This document shows positions 21,938 through 31,769 of a DNA stretch of 64,000 nucleotides, in pieces (position 1 is the stretch's first letter; every line of letters starts with the position of its first letter). Source of the stretch: Zelonia costaricensis (Eukaryota; Euglenozoa; Kinetoplastea; Trypanosomatida; Trypanosomatidae); contig JASAOO010003488.1 of NCBI GenBank assembly GCA_030849075.1, forward strand, positions 1 through 64,000, given 5' to 3'. A program made the translations under genes and the position numbers. A model generated the notes under the pieces. It was not told where the DNA came from, made no database searches, and was given only the letters and a program-made list of their open reading frames with translations.

Positions 21938-22645
21938 CTATGATGTGGCACGCGCGGCGGAGCGGCGTGTGATGGGCCGCGCATTTGATGCCGACGACGA
22001 ACCCGCCGCTGCCTCGGCGGCGCGCGAAAGCCCAGCAGCCGCAGCTGGTGCGGCGGCGGCGGCGCTGTCGCTGCCCTTGGCGCTGCCACCGGCGCCCGCG
22101 GTCGTGCGGGGCTTCTTCTTTTTGAGAGAGAAGGACATGGCGCACGCGCATGACTGGTCCACCAGCTCATTACCGACCACGACAAAGGCCGATCCCTTCA
22201 GCTCACTGTGGAAGTCTAGCGTCGCGTTCTCCAGCTTGGAGGCGCTCATGGAGTCCACCACCACACGAGGCGAGGGCTGCGCCCCTGTGAAGGCTGCATC
22301 AGACAGTGTCACGGCGTCGCTCTCGGCGATAGCGATGTCCTCGTCACGGTTGAAATCGTTGTTGAGCTCAAACGCAAACTTGTACAGGTAGCCGTGGCAG
22401 CCGCCCGAGTCAACCGCGAGACGCAGATAGCGGGCGTCGTTGGTAAACCCCTCCTCGGCGTTCTTGCGGGCGATCTGCGCCCACGTGCGGGGCGAGATGG
22501 TGAAGCTCTTGCCGTAGAAGTCCGGCAGAGTTGTTGCCGGGGGTGCAGGCGGTGGTGCAGAGCCAGGAGAGGAAGCGGCAGCCGCTGCGGCTGCCATGTT
22601 GCTGGGGGCGGTCGCACACCAGCGTCGGAGAGAAATACGCAGCAT
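21938..22645 (-). CDS. ISCA2: HesB/IscA-type iron-sulfur assembly protein, ISCA2-like
   Basis: A 235-residue A-type Fe-S carrier for mitochondrial cluster assembly. The HesB core spans about 47-174. It contains the first ligand cysteine in DSGGCHGYLYKFAFE (79-93, Cys83), the family block VVDSMSASKL (129-138), LKGSAFVVV, and the C-terminal pair SCACAMSF (Cys166, Cys168). In most members the pair reads CGCG; here both glycines are alanine, keeping the cysteine spacing. The N-terminus (MLRISLRRWCATAPSNM) is basic and amphipathic and looks like a mitochondrial presequence. A run of lysines and a 60-residue Ala/Ser-rich tail (175-235) follow the core, where typical IscA proteins stop. Family role: with ISCA1 and IBA57 it makes 4Fe-4S clusters; ISCA2 rather than ISCA1 is inferred from overall likeness. 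Confidence 0.85.
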   Translation of the reverse strand: MLRISLRRWCATAPSNMAAAAAAASSPGSAPPPAPPATTLPDFYGKSFTISPRTWAQIARKNAEEGFTNDARYLRLAVDSGGCHGYLYKFAFELNNDFNRDEDIAIAESDAVTLSDAAFTGAQPSPRVVVDSMSASKLENATLDFHSELKGSAFVVVGNELVDQSCACAMSFSLKKKKPRTTAGAGGSAKGSDSAAAAAPAAAAGLSRAAEAAAGSSSASNARPITRRSAARATS

Positions 22646-23605
22646 TGCTGGAGGCCAGAGGAATCAAGTGCGCGAGGAAAGGCACAAGAGAAAAAACAAG
22701 TGAGCTGGCGGAGAAGCCGCGCGCGCCTCCGCAAGAGAAACACAAAAACAAGAAACGAAGCGCAAGACGGAGGACGGGGAGGAGAGGGAGTACACAAGCA
22801 GGGAGGGGGGAAAGGAGGAGAAGAGGGAGTAACGTGACAGCCTCTGAAACTAGTACACAGACGATGGTGTTCTCTCTGTTTCGCTGTTGCGTTTTAAGCT
22901 TTCGTGGTGTTGATGTGTGAGAGTTTTCGTGTGTGTGTGTGTGTGTGTGTGTGTTTTTGTGTGAGTGTGCAATGGTACGCTATGCGAGACCGTGCATGGC
23001 GAGGAGGATGTCAACAGACAGGTGTGTGTGGGGGGGGGGGGGAAGCCGAGGAGGAGGAGAAAGTGAGGAGAGGTCACGGCACAACGAGAACGAAGAGCGG
23101 ACACAATTAAGATGAGTCCGCTTTGTGCCTCAGTGAGCACCCGTGTGCTCGCTAGAGCCACAGAGAGAAGCACAAGAGGCAGGTGCTATTCAAGCCGGGG
23201 CCTCGCAGACTCCAGCATGGGAGAGGAAAGGCGCACGAGTACAGAAGCGTCGTGCGTCCACTTCTGTCTTCACGTATTGAGTGGCATGCAATCGCGCAAG
23301 GGGGCGCATGCGCCTTTTTCCCGAGTCGACCTTGAAGAGCATGCTGCCGCACACCTCACCCGGCTTCCCCAGCAGGCTCTGCTCCAGCTGCTTCCTTCTT
23401 CTTCGCCGCTGTCGGAGCGCGAGGGAAGCTCCGTTCGTGCCTTTTCGTTCGTTCGCAACATCGAATCCTGCGGCTAACGAGCTTGCCGTTCGGCCATCGG
23501 AACGCTCAGACGAGGCGCAAAAAAAAAAAAAGAAAGAGAAAGGGTTTTCGCAGTGCTTTGTGTACGACCATCATCGAAGTCCATCCCTTCGACGACACCG
23601 TGTGT
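22646..23605. other. intergenic region between PDI-like and ISCA2-like genes
   Basis: No supported gene. It contains (GT)13 at 22929-22954, G13 at 23030-23042 and an A run near 23520-23531. The minus strand just upstream of the ISCA2-like start is pyrimidine-rich (TTGTTTTTTCTCTTG), a likely splice signal. Confidence 0.6.
22929..22954. repeat. (GT)13 microsatellite
   Basis: Perfect GT dinucleotide run of 26 nt in intergenic sequence. Confidence 0.95.
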
Positions 23606-25303
23606 TTAGTCTGTCTTCACCTTCGCTGCCTTCACCTTTGCACGAGCGTCGCGCCGCTCCATCAGCGGCTCAACCACGATCGCCAGGAAGAGAAGGAACA
23701 AGAAGAAGCAGGTCGTCATCACGACGATGTCGAACACAAAATCCTCGTAACCGACGAGCTGGTAAAGGTAGGAGAAGCCGCGGAAGTGCGAGAGGTACTC
23801 GGCGACGGCGCCGGCCACCGACAGCTTCTGCGCCTTGTACTTGTCGGCCAGCACGTCCTTGGCAAACTGCTCAATCAGGCGGTGCTGCTCACCACCAATC
23901 TTCCACGGCGTGTCCAGCTTGATCGCCTCAAACTCCGGCACGCGCGTGCGCATCTTGTAGAAGCGGTCCCGCTTCGTGTCGATAATCACGACAGCCGGCA
24001 GCTGGTCCAGCTCGATGTCGTAGCGGGAGCGCCACACCTCGAACTCAACCACGTCAATGTACGTCCATGACACGCGTGGGATGGCCATCTCCTCCTCGAT
24101 CGTCATGTCCCCGTACTGCTCCGACAAGGCCGCGTTCGTGGTCTGCACTATCTCGCGCAGCACCGGCACGTAGTTGGTGTCCGTGTCGTCGATGGAGTGG
24201 TTCGTCATGACGACACCGAGGTAGTTCTGCGGGTAGTGCGCAAGGGTGTCGAAGATGGCGGTGGAGGCGTCCTCAACCGCGTGGAAGCCGTGCAGCGCGA
24301 GGAAGATCTCCAGCGACGTGCTCATCGCCTGCGCCGGTTCCGCCTCGCCGTCCTCGTGTGTGTTTGCCCACCGCCTCGAGACAGCGCGCTTCTCCGTCCA
24401 CGGACCCGAGAAGCACTGCGGGGTGCGGTGGCGGTCCGAGACGGTGAGGAGCACCTCGCCGTCCGGTCCGCTCGCCTTCCCAGCCGCGACGCACTCCCGC
24501 GCCTTCGACACAACCTGGTTGTACTGCTCGTTGCCCTGCGCGGCCCAGTCGGCGGGCTGTGCCCTCTCGTAAATGACGGCAAAGCGGATGTTGCTCACCG
24601 AAGCCGCCGTGTCGATCGCGTTGCTCCAGCGCGACGTCCGCTGGTTCTCCGGCGTGCTGGGCGACGACGCCGGCACGTAGATGTAGCACGGTACCCGCGA
24701 GCTCCCACTTGCCGCCTCCACCTTGGCGAAGCGCGCAACGTCGGAGACGTCCTCGGAGAAACTGCCCGTCTCCAGGGCGCGCTGCAGGTAGGCCGAGAAC
24801 TGCATGAAGCTCTGTTGCGTGTGGCTGCCCTCGTAGCGGTACCACTGCTTCCCCTTGCCCGTCGTGTAGAGGAGCGTCGGGTACTGCTCCACCTGGAAGT
24901 ACTCGGCCGCCTCGCGGTACTTCTGCGCATCCACGACGGCGAAGGAGCTGTGCGGCAGATCGGTGAGGTCGAGCTGCGCGCTGGCGTTCAGAAACTGCGG
25001 CAGCAGCGACTTGCAGTGCGGGCACCACGGCGAGTAGCACAGCACGAGAAACGCTCGCGGCGCGGCCCGCTTCGTGGGGAACAAATAGGACTTGAAGTTT
25101 GTGCCCGTCAGCATGACGGTCGAGTCGGGCAGCTTGTAAGTCGTCGTCGTGCCATCCGCGATGAGCTCCAGCACCGTTGGCTCCTCCTCGTGGAACTGCT
25201 CAGCTGCCCCCACAGGCGTCACGCACACAGCCGCCACTACGGCGGCCACAAGTGCCAGCGCCAGCGCCTTGCGCCACAGCGCACGAGAGGCTACAGCTCG
25301 CAT
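23606..25303 (-). CDS. membrane-anchored protein disulfide isomerase-like thioredoxin
   Basis: A 565-residue type I membrane protein. An N-terminal signal peptide is clear (ALALALVAAVVAAVCVTPVGA, written in full at residues 13-33). The thioredoxin domain (about 55-180) has LVLCYSPWCPHCKSLLPQF with active-site C94-P-H-C97 and the cis-proline QYPTLLY (140-146). Residues 181-520 hold further thioredoxin-like but cysteine-poor sequence. One transmembrane helix near the end (about 524-547, VVMTTCFFLFLLFLAIVV) leaves an 18-residue lysine-rich cytosolic tail. This is the layout of TMX-type PDIs that act on ER glycoproteins; sequons are visible (N106AS and NHS further on). CPHC is a common oxidising-type PDI motif. 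The ATG at 25303 was preferred to one at 25408 because a splice acceptor lies between them and the signal peptide starts here. Confidence 0.85.
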   Translation of the reverse strand: MRAVASRALWRKALALALVAAVVAAVCVTPVGAAEQFHEEEPTVLELIADGTTTTYKLPDSTVMLTGTNFKSYLFPTKRAAPRAFLVLCYSPWCPHCKSLLPQFLNASAQLDLTDLPHSSFAVVDAQKYREAAEYFQVEQYPTLLYTTGKGKQWYRYEGSHTQQSFMQFSAYLQRALETGSFSEDVSDVARFAKVEAASGSSRVPCYIYVPASSPSTPENQRTSRWSNAIDTAASVSNIRFAVIYERAQPADWAAQGNEQYNQVVSKARECVAAGKASGPDGEVLLTVSDRHRTPQCFSGPWTEKRAVSRRWANTHEDGEAEPAQAMSTSLEIFLALHGFHAVEDASTAIFDTLAHYPQNYLGVVMTNHSIDDTDTNYVPVLREIVQTTNAALSEQYGDMTIEEEMAIPRVSWTYIDVVEFEVWRSRYDIELDQLPAVVIIDTKRDRFYKMRTRVPEFEAIKLDTPWKIGGEQHRLIEQFAKDVLADKYKAQKLSVAGAVAEYLSHFRGFSYLYQLVGYEDFVFDIVVMTTCFFLFLLFLAIVVEPLMERRDARAKVKAAKVKTD

Positions 25304-26564
25304 TCTGTTTTTTTTTTTGCTTGCTTGAGCGCCTCGGTATCTTGACCGTGTGGCTACAGCGAAGCGGAAAAGGGAAAAGAACGAATTTAAGACACAAGTG
25401 AACCGCAATGGTCGTTATTGGTCTCCGCACACAGACAGACACACGAATTGCTATTGTCCTCGCACGCTGATATGCCAACGCTTGCTCTTTTCTTTTTTCG
25501 CTTTTTCTTCGTGAATCGTGTCGAGAAGATCTGTTTAGGAAGACAGACCCGATATGAGAATGGGGATCGAGGTGAAGAAAACCAGCAGAAGCGCAAGTCG
25601 GGAATGCGGCAAGAAAACAAGAAGACTTTGTGTGTGCGTTGCACGTAAGATGGGAAGAGGGCAAGAAGTGAGGAAGAGTTGTAGAGACCCATGGCGAAAA
25701 AAAAAAAGCGCAAACGGCGGACGCAGGGCGGGGTACACGAGTAGAATACGGCGCATCAGTGACGGAGAAGGACATACGCACTCGACGCGTACTGGGCACG
25801 AGGCGCAAAAAAGACATGCTGAGCACGAGTGAGCGGACACTGACGGAGTTGTCGCGCGCGCCACAGAGCGGGAGAAAACAAAGATCACACCCGTGCCGAG
25901 ATGGCGAGGGGTGACGGAGCTGACAGTGCCACTCTGATTTGTGCCTGTGTGGGTCGACTTTTGTTTTCCTGTTTGGTTGCGTTATTTCGGTCGCAGCAGA
26001 ACGGCGAGCTCCCTGCTTGAGTGCAAACCTCGTGAAGGCGTACTGGTGCCTAAGGCAAGAGAGGAAAGATGGGAGAAGCGGTCCAGCACTGTTGCGGCAA
26101 GGAGGAGAAGCCGCACAAGTCACTTTCTGATTGTACACACACACACACGCGCGCATCGACGCCACGACCGAGCCTCAGCCTCAACATTTTCCGCTTCTGA
26201 AAGCCAAGAGTCGCAGCCGCACTCGGTCGGCGACAAAGCAGAAACGCGAGAAGATAGTCGAAACGAAGTGGTGACAGTGGCTGCGGCGCCACTGCAGCAA
26301 GCCGGTTTGTTTACATGACAACAGAAAATAATGAACATCGCGCCTCGGGTGCACAACGCCTTGAAGGGGGGGATGGGGAGTCAGGCACCTCCGAAGGAGC
26401 ACCGCAACGCACCGCCGCGACAACGCGCACAAAGAAAGAAAAAAAGCCACGGGGAGGGGTGAAAGGTCGCCCCTAACCGAGAGAGGAACGGAGGGGCGCC
26501 TTTGCCTTTCCAGCACGCGGCTCACTTCACGCAGGGCGCTCTGCACATCGGCTTTGGGTGCCAC
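25304..26564. other. intergenic region between the 1705-residue hypothetical and the PDI-like gene
   Basis: Nothing is supported except the splice signal close to the PDI-like start. The stretch contains a T run at about 25308-25319, an A run near 25699-25708 and a CA run near 26137-26148. It is less GC-rich than most of the intergenic sequence in this window. Confidence 0.6.
25354..25383 (-). promoter_or_regulatory. candidate trans-splice acceptor of the PDI-like gene
   Basis: On the minus strand the tract CGTTCTTTTCCCTTTTCCGC continues to CTGTAG, with the AG at 25355-25354. It would give a 50-nt 5' UTR and removes the upstream in-frame ATG at 25408 from the mature mRNA. Inferred from sequence only. 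Confidence 0.55.
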
Positions 26565-29500
26565 TCAGAGCTTCGGCAACGATGATGCAGGCAGCGGGGG
26601 GCGTGTGGGACGAGAGGGAACGGCAGAGGGGGCGGCGGAAAGTGCCGCGGCGGCGGCGCTCGCTGCCGGGGAGCGGCGGGACGCGCCGCGGCCACGAGCC
26701 GCCTTCGCCAAGCCAGGCAGCCGCGCGGAGGACGACGCGGCGGGTGGAAGCGGCGGCTGCGTCACGGTGGAGGGGCGCGCCGAAGTTCGGGTCGTGGTGT
26801 CGATGCGTGTGGTGCCGTACAGGGCCTCGGCGTACAGCTTGTCGTCGAGGTAGTTCTGATAGCTGCGGCGCAGCGCCCCATCCAGCGAGCCCTCCGTCGT
26901 GAGGGTGAAGAGCTTCACCGGCGCCGGGGCTAAAGAAGGCGGTGACGGATTCAGCGCCTGCGGGGGCCAACCGCGCGTGGGCGCCGCGATCGGACTGGCC
27001 GCGGGCGACGAGCCGCTCGCCGACGCTTCCTGGTGCATCGTGCCGCCCACCAGCGACGTCGCCGCAGCCAGCGGGGCTCGACCGCGGAGCAGGGCACGCT
27101 GCCGCGACCCGAGGTGCAAATGTGCGAAGAACTCCTCGAGCTGCGCGGGGGTGTAGTCGACAATGTCGACGCGGTACCGGCCGCCACGGGAGGCGCGGTT
27201 GGCCCAATACGCCTCGAGCTCGCGGAAAAGCCGGTCCGCCTCCTTGCGCTCCGCTAGCGTTGACGGGGCGAGGCGCCACGGGGCGTTGCCCTCCTCGCCG
27301 CGTCGCAAGCCCTGCGAGGTCGTCAGCCACGACGCGCTCTGATCAGAGCGCGCCGGCAGCGGCAGAGCCGTCCACGACAAGCCGGACCGTGCGGCGTCAG
27401 TCTCTTGCGATAAGGGGCTCGTCGGAAGGGGCGATGCGCCGGGCCGCGGCGCATCTGCCCACTGCGCCCCCTTTCGTGTGGGGGCAGGCGGCGGTGTCGG
27501 CTTGCGCGGCGGCACCGGCACCGGCACCCCCGTCAGCGCAAATGTCTCGGCGTCGAGTTGGTCGCCCCCCTGCGCCGGGGCGGTCGCCGCGGCCTCCTCG
27601 AGGCGCTTCCGCTCCTGCTGCTGTGCCTTCTGGGCCTCGAACATGCGCAGCAGCCGCAGCCGTCGGTCGCGCAGGGCGTTGCGGTCTGCCCGTCCCGAGC
27701 CGCCGCGCGCCCCGCCCCCGCGCTCGCCGTGGATGAGAGCGACGAGGATGCTCTGCAGCTGCTGCGGGGAGAGGTGCATCCCGGCCATGGCGTCCTCGTC
27801 GCCCTCGCCGAGCAGACGGCGCATGAGGGCGGAGTGCTCGAGGTCGTCCAGGCTGAAGGCCTGCGACTGCGCCAGCAGCGCGGCCAGCCCGGTAAGGTCG
27901 CCCATCTCGCCCCCCTCGCCGTCGGGGTCATACCCGCCCTCCCCAGAGCCTGGCACGCCGCCCGTCAGCGCACTCTCCTCCGCAAGCCGTAGAAGGTCCA
28001 GAAGCAGCCGCTGCTCATTCGGGTCGTCGAACATGCGGGCAGGCAGCTTGATGCCCTTCGCGCCCAGCACGTTGCACAGCCACTCCTTACGCTCCCGGAG
28101 GTGATCCAGCTCCTGCTGAGTCAGCTGCGTTGTCGCCCCTTCTTTCTCGTCAGCTTTACCTTGGCCATCTCGGTCGTCCTTCTCGTACGGAAAGCGCCAC
28201 TTCAACTTGCGCCGCCGATCTGGGTCCTCTTCGAGCGACATGCGCTGGTGCTCGCGCCGTGAGCCGACCCGCCGGCCGTGGCGGCGCCGCCGCTTGCCGG
28301 AGCGGCGCTCCTCCACGCCGGCATCGTCGATCGAGCTCCATGAAGTCATGCTCGACGAGTTCGAGCTCCCGCCGCCGATGGCGATGCCGGGGCTGACGCG
28401 ACGCTGCCGCTCCAGCCGACGCAGCTTCTTCGGCTGGTCGGCGTGCAGCTTGCGCCGTCGGAAGACAGGCGCGTCGCCCTCGTCGGTGTAGAGGGACGTG
28501 TCGCTTTCGTCGTCGTCGTCGGAGCCGCCCACGGCCGCCCCGCGCCAGCGCCGCCTGCGCCGCTTGATCACCTTGCCGTGCTCGTCCAGCTCCTCCTCCA
28601 GCACATGCGCGGAGCCGTTGCTGTCGCGCTGGCGGTCGCCGCTCCGCACGCGGCGACGCACGCGGTGCTTGGCGCCGTCCGCGTCGATGCGCTCCGTGTA
28701 GACCCACTCGCCGCCGCCAGACTCCGCCGCCGCCGCCAGTCGGGCCACCTGGGAAAGCGAGAGCTCGGAATCCGAGTCCGAGTTCGCCAACGCACCGCCG
28801 CCGCCGTCGGCACCGTCCTCGCCCGGCTTATCCCGATTGTGCCGTCGGCTGCCGCGCCGCAGCGCCTCGCGGGTGGTTGTGTCAAGGCCGGTGAGGCTGT
28901 CCAAGGAGCCGTGCTGCGACGAGGACTGCGACCACTGCCCTGGCATCTGCGCGAGGAGGGCGTTGAAGGCCTCCATGGTGGCGGCCTCCTCCCGCTCCAG
29001 CTCCGCCCGCTCCGCGGCAGTCAAGGCCTGCCTCGCCGCCGCCTTCTTCTCCGTCGCGGCCGCGAGCGCCTTGTCGTCCTCGCTCCAGTTGTGCCCAAAC
29101 ACTTCCGCATAGAGCTCCCACAGGAACACAGCCGTCTCCAACGGGTTGCCGGCGCAACACGTCCAGTTGTCCGCCAGCTCCATCATCGAGCACCAGAACT
29201 GCGGGTACGTCAGCGACGGCAGCTGGGCGACCGTGAAGCTCATCGGCACAAGTGACAGCGACGGCAGCGCCGAGTTCTTGTGCGGCATGTCGCCCACCGT
29301 GCCGTTGCTCTCACGACGTCCACCGGTGAGGACCATGATGGAGGAGCGGGCACCGAAGCTCGCCACGTCGTCATCCAGGCCCAGCATCATGAGCGCCGCA
29401 TCCCGGTCATCGCCATCCGCGCCGGTCGACTCGCTCAGCGCGTACCCGTTGCGGCGCACCGTCAGGAAGCGGCGGCGCAGGGACGCGCTACTCCGCTGGC

Positions 29501-31682
29501 CGGTGCCATCGCCGTCGTCACCGCCGTCGTCGCGCGAGCGGCGCGTGCTGTCCTGCGACACTTGGCGCGACACGCGGAACGTGTCCATGGAGGACCTGCC
29601 GCTGCGCTGCTGCTGCTGGTGCTGCGACCGCCCAGAGTCCCCGACGAGGCGTGGCGCCTCTCCAAAGTACAGCGTCTGCAGCGGGTCTCGCTCGTCGTAG
29701 GCGGCGTCGACCAGCAGGTCCTCCTGGATGTAGGGCAGCAGCTCTACCTCCGCCGCGTCGCAGTCGGGCAGCAGTACGTGGGCAATGCGGGTGTGCAGGT
29801 AGACGTACTGCAAAGGTGTCATGTAGTACGCGATGGGCGAAAGCTGCTCCGAGCCACCACCGCCGCCAGAGGCGCCGCCGCCACCGCCGCTCTTCGCGCC
29901 ACCCGGTTTAGTCTTCTTCTTTCCAGCACCGCCGCGCCCCACCTTCTGCACCCGCCCCGCGCCTCCGGCGAGGGCGGAGCTGCCGCCCTTCCCACCTGCC
30001 CCACCGCCCCCACCGCCGCCGCCACCACCCTGCCCGTCCTCTTCCGTCTTCTCCTCCTCCGTGATCTCGTTGCGGTCGTCCTCGTCCGCCTCCCCACCAC
30101 GCCGACCGCCGCGCGCCGAGGCCGCCGCCGCGATGTCCGCGTCTGCGGCGGCGCGGCTTTTGCGGGCCTCTTGCACTCGGTGCGCGTGCTGCGCGGCGGC
30201 AGATACGGTTAGACGGTCCCAGTAGCGCCGGATGATGTCGTTGACGAGGCGGTCGTTGGCAACGGCGCTGGCGGCCGCACGGCACGGGCCGCAGGCGGAG
30301 CGGAGCAGCTGGCGCTGGCAGCCCGCGAGCTGGTCCCAGCGAACGTCGTCCTCGACGATGGCGTTGTACAGCGGATCTGCGTCCACCGTGCCGGTGCTCT
30401 CGCCGTCCACCATCATCGAGGCGGCGCCGAGGGCGATGGCGACCGGGTCGCGTGCCACGCCGCCGTAGCAGCAGAGGAGGTGCTCGATGGGACGACTCGA
30501 GATGAAGAGGTACGGGTCGTTCCCCGAGCACGCCACCTGCTCTGCATCGGCGCGCCGCAGCAGCTGCGCGCGCATCTCCGCGCTCCAGCCCGCCGAAATC
30601 CGATCCGCCGCCGAGCCGCCACCCGCGCCGGCAGCGCCGCCGGAGCCACCCGCCACCGCCCCACCACTGCCGGAGCTACCCGCGCCGGGGCTGACGACGC
30701 GCCGCGGCGGCGACTCGTGCGGGCTGCCGTGCCGCTGGGCGAAGAAGCGGACCGCCGTCGCCCCCGCCGACGTCGTCGACATCGCGAGGCCGCGACCCCG
30801 CCCGCCATCGGTGCTCTCGCCCGCCCCGACGGTCCAGTTCTGGCGCGAGGTCCCTGGAGCGTTGTTCAAGGCATCCGACGAGGCGGAGAAGCTGTCGTCG
30901 TTGCTCACGCCACCACCAGCGTTGCGCATCGACAGCGATCGGCGCAGCAGGATGCCGCTCTTCACGCTCGCAGCAAAGCCACCCGGCTCAACCGCCGCGA
31001 GCTGGCGCGGACTGGAGAGCACCGGTGTGCTCGAGTCAACCTCCGCGTCGTGACCGTGCCGGTTGAGAAGCCGCGAGACGGAGGCACCGTACATGCTGAG
31101 GGACACGCTGCTGCCGTGCGAGACGCTGAGGCCGGCGCCGCCGCCACCGCTCAGCATCGTGGCCCCACCGTTGAAGTGGTTCCCGGCGTGCCGGCTGTAG
31201 TCCTCCGTGTAGCCACCCGTCGACTGCTGGGCGTACTCGGAGAGCAGCAGATCGACGAGCTGCGCTTCTCGCTGGGCCGCGGTGGTGCTGATGCGGGCTT
31301 GCGGGCCGCTGGTGCCGCTGCTGGACTGCATGGCGGCGGCCTCCTCCAGCGCCGCCATCTCCTGCATCGCCTGCTCAAGGCGGCGACGGCGGCAGGCGTT
31401 GTAGTACTTCTTCGTCGACATGGCCAGCGCGGGGTGGCGCAACGACTCACGGCGGCGGTGAAAGAAGGCGCTGAGCCTCGGCTGCCGCGCGATGAGGAAC
31501 TGCAGCTCCTCGGCGGAGTTGCACAGCAGACGTCGCTGCACATCTTGCGGGATGGTGATGCGCAGGGAGGCGAAGAGCGCCTGTACCACCTTGCGGTCCA
31601 GCCCGAGCACCGAGACGACGGACTCCAGCGTTGGTGCTGGTGCCGGCGACTCGCTTCCCTGCGACCTCGCCGCCTCCGACAT
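26565..31682 (-). CDS. large hypothetical protein (1705 residues) with low-complexity linkers
   Basis: The largest gene in the window; I recognise no family. Ordered-looking islands are separated by long simple linkers. Residues 1-115 are helical (SVVSVLGLDRKVVQALFASL then KKYYNACRRRRLEQ). About 545-615 is an almost pure Gly/Ser/Lys linker with G10. About 618-680 is a compact segment (YYMTPLQYVYLHTRIAHVLL ... LLPYIQEDLLVDAAYDERDP). About 811-866 is hydrophobic and aromatic (LTYPQFWCSMMELADNWTC, then ETAVFLWELYAEVFGHNW). About 1060-1150 holds dense Arg/Lys clusters (KKLRRLERQRR, GKRRRRHGRR) that could be nuclear signals. A final helical zone with ERKEADRLFRELEAYWANR lies near the C-terminus, before a disordered Pro/Ala tail. 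No transmembrane segments or catalytic motifs are seen. The unbroken 5.1-kb frame with GC-rich third positions supports it. The ATG at 31682 is the first in frame. Confidence 0.85.
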   Translation of the reverse strand: MSEAARSQGSESPAPAPTLESVVSVLGLDRKVVQALFASLRITIPQDVQRRLLCNSAEELQFLIARQPRLSAFFHRRRESLRHPALAMSTKKYYNACRRRRLEQAMQEMAALEEAAAMQSSSGTSGPQARISTTAAQREAQLVDLLLSEYAQQSTGGYTEDYSRHAGNHFNGGATMLSGGGGAGLSVSHGSSVSLSMYGASVSRLLNRHGHDAEVDSSTPVLSSPRQLAAVEPGGFAASVKSGILLRRSLSMRNAGGGVSNDDSFSASSDALNNAPGTSRQNWTVGAGESTDGGRGRGLAMSTTSAGATAVRFFAQRHGSPHESPPRRVVSPGAGSSGSGGAVAGGSGGAAGAGGGSAADRISAGWSAEMRAQLLRRADAEQVACSGNDPYLFISSRPIEHLLCCYGGVARDPVAIALGAASMMVDGESTGTVDADPLYNAIVEDDVRWDQLAGCQRQLLRSACGPCRAAASAVANDRLVNDIIRRYWDRLTVSAAAQHAHRVQEARKSRAAADADIAAAASARGGRRGGEADEDDRNEITEEEKTEEDGQGGGGGGGGGGAGGKGGSSALAGGAGRVQKVGRGGAGKKKTKPGGAKSGGGGGASGGGGGSEQLSPIAYYMTPLQYVYLHTRIAHVLLPDCDAAEVELLPYIQEDLLVDAAYDERDPLQTLYFGEAPRLVGDSGRSQHQQQQRSGRSSMDTFRVSRQVSQDSTRRSRDDGGDDGDGTGQRSSASLRRRFLTVRRNGYALSESTGADGDDRDAALMMLGLDDDVASFGARSSIMVLTGGRRESNGTVGDMPHKNSALPSLSLVPMSFTVAQLPSLTYPQFWCSMMELADNWTCCAGNPLETAVFLWELYAEVFGHNWSEDDKALAAATEKKAAARQALTAAERAELEREEAATMEAFNALLAQMPGQWSQSSSQHGSLDSLTGLDTTTREALRRGSRRHNRDKPGEDGADGGGGALANSDSDSELSLSQVARLAAAAESGGGEWVYTERIDADGAKHRVRRRVRSGDRQRDSNGSAHVLEEELDEHGKVIKRRRRRWRGAAVGGSDDDDESDTSLYTDEGDAPVFRRRKLHADQPKKLRRLERQRRVSPGIAIGGGSSNSSSMTSWSSIDDAGVEERRSGKRRRRHGRRVGSRREHQRMSLEEDPDRRRKLKWRFPYEKDDRDGQGKADEKEGATTQLTQQELDHLRERKEWLCNVLGAKGIKLPARMFDDPNEQRLLLDLLRLAEESALTGGVPGSGEGGYDPDGEGGEMGDLTGLAALLAQSQAFSLDDLEHSALMRRLLGEGDEDAMAGMHLSPQQLQSILVALIHGERGGGARGGSGRADRNALRDRRLRLLRMFEAQKAQQQERKRLEEAAATAPAQGGDQLDAETFALTGVPVPVPPRKPTPPPAPTRKGAQWADAPRPGASPLPTSPLSQETDAARSGLSWTALPLPARSDQSASWLTTSQGLRRGEEGNAPWRLAPSTLAERKEADRLFRELEAYWANRASRGGRYRVDIVDYTPAQLEEFFAHLHLGSRQRALLRGRAPLAAATSLVGGTMHQEASASGSSPAASPIAAPTRGWPPQALNPSPPSLAPAPVKLFTLTTEGSLDGALRRSYQNYLDDKLYAEALYGTTRIDTTTRTSARPSTVTQPPLPPAASSSARLPGLAKAARGRGASRRSPAASAAAAALSAAPSAVPSRPTRPPLPASSLPKL

Positions 31683-31729
31683 CAGCTCAATCGTCTCGCG
31701 TCACCGCAAGTGGACGTGTTCTCCTTTGC

Positions 31730-31732
<3 letters not shown>

Positions 31733-31768
<36 letters not shown>
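31733..31768. repeat. (GT)18 microsatellite
   Basis: Perfect GT run of 36 nt, the longest dinucleotide repeat in the window. It lies 50 nt upstream of the ATG at 31682, so the transcribed strand has (AC)18 at the 5' end of this gene's leader. Confidence 0.95.

Positions 31769-31769
<1 letters not shown>

Noticed and set aside
25304..25408. 35-residue N-terminal extension of the PDI-like protein
   Set aside because: A splice acceptor at 25354 lies inside it, and it would hide the signal peptide.
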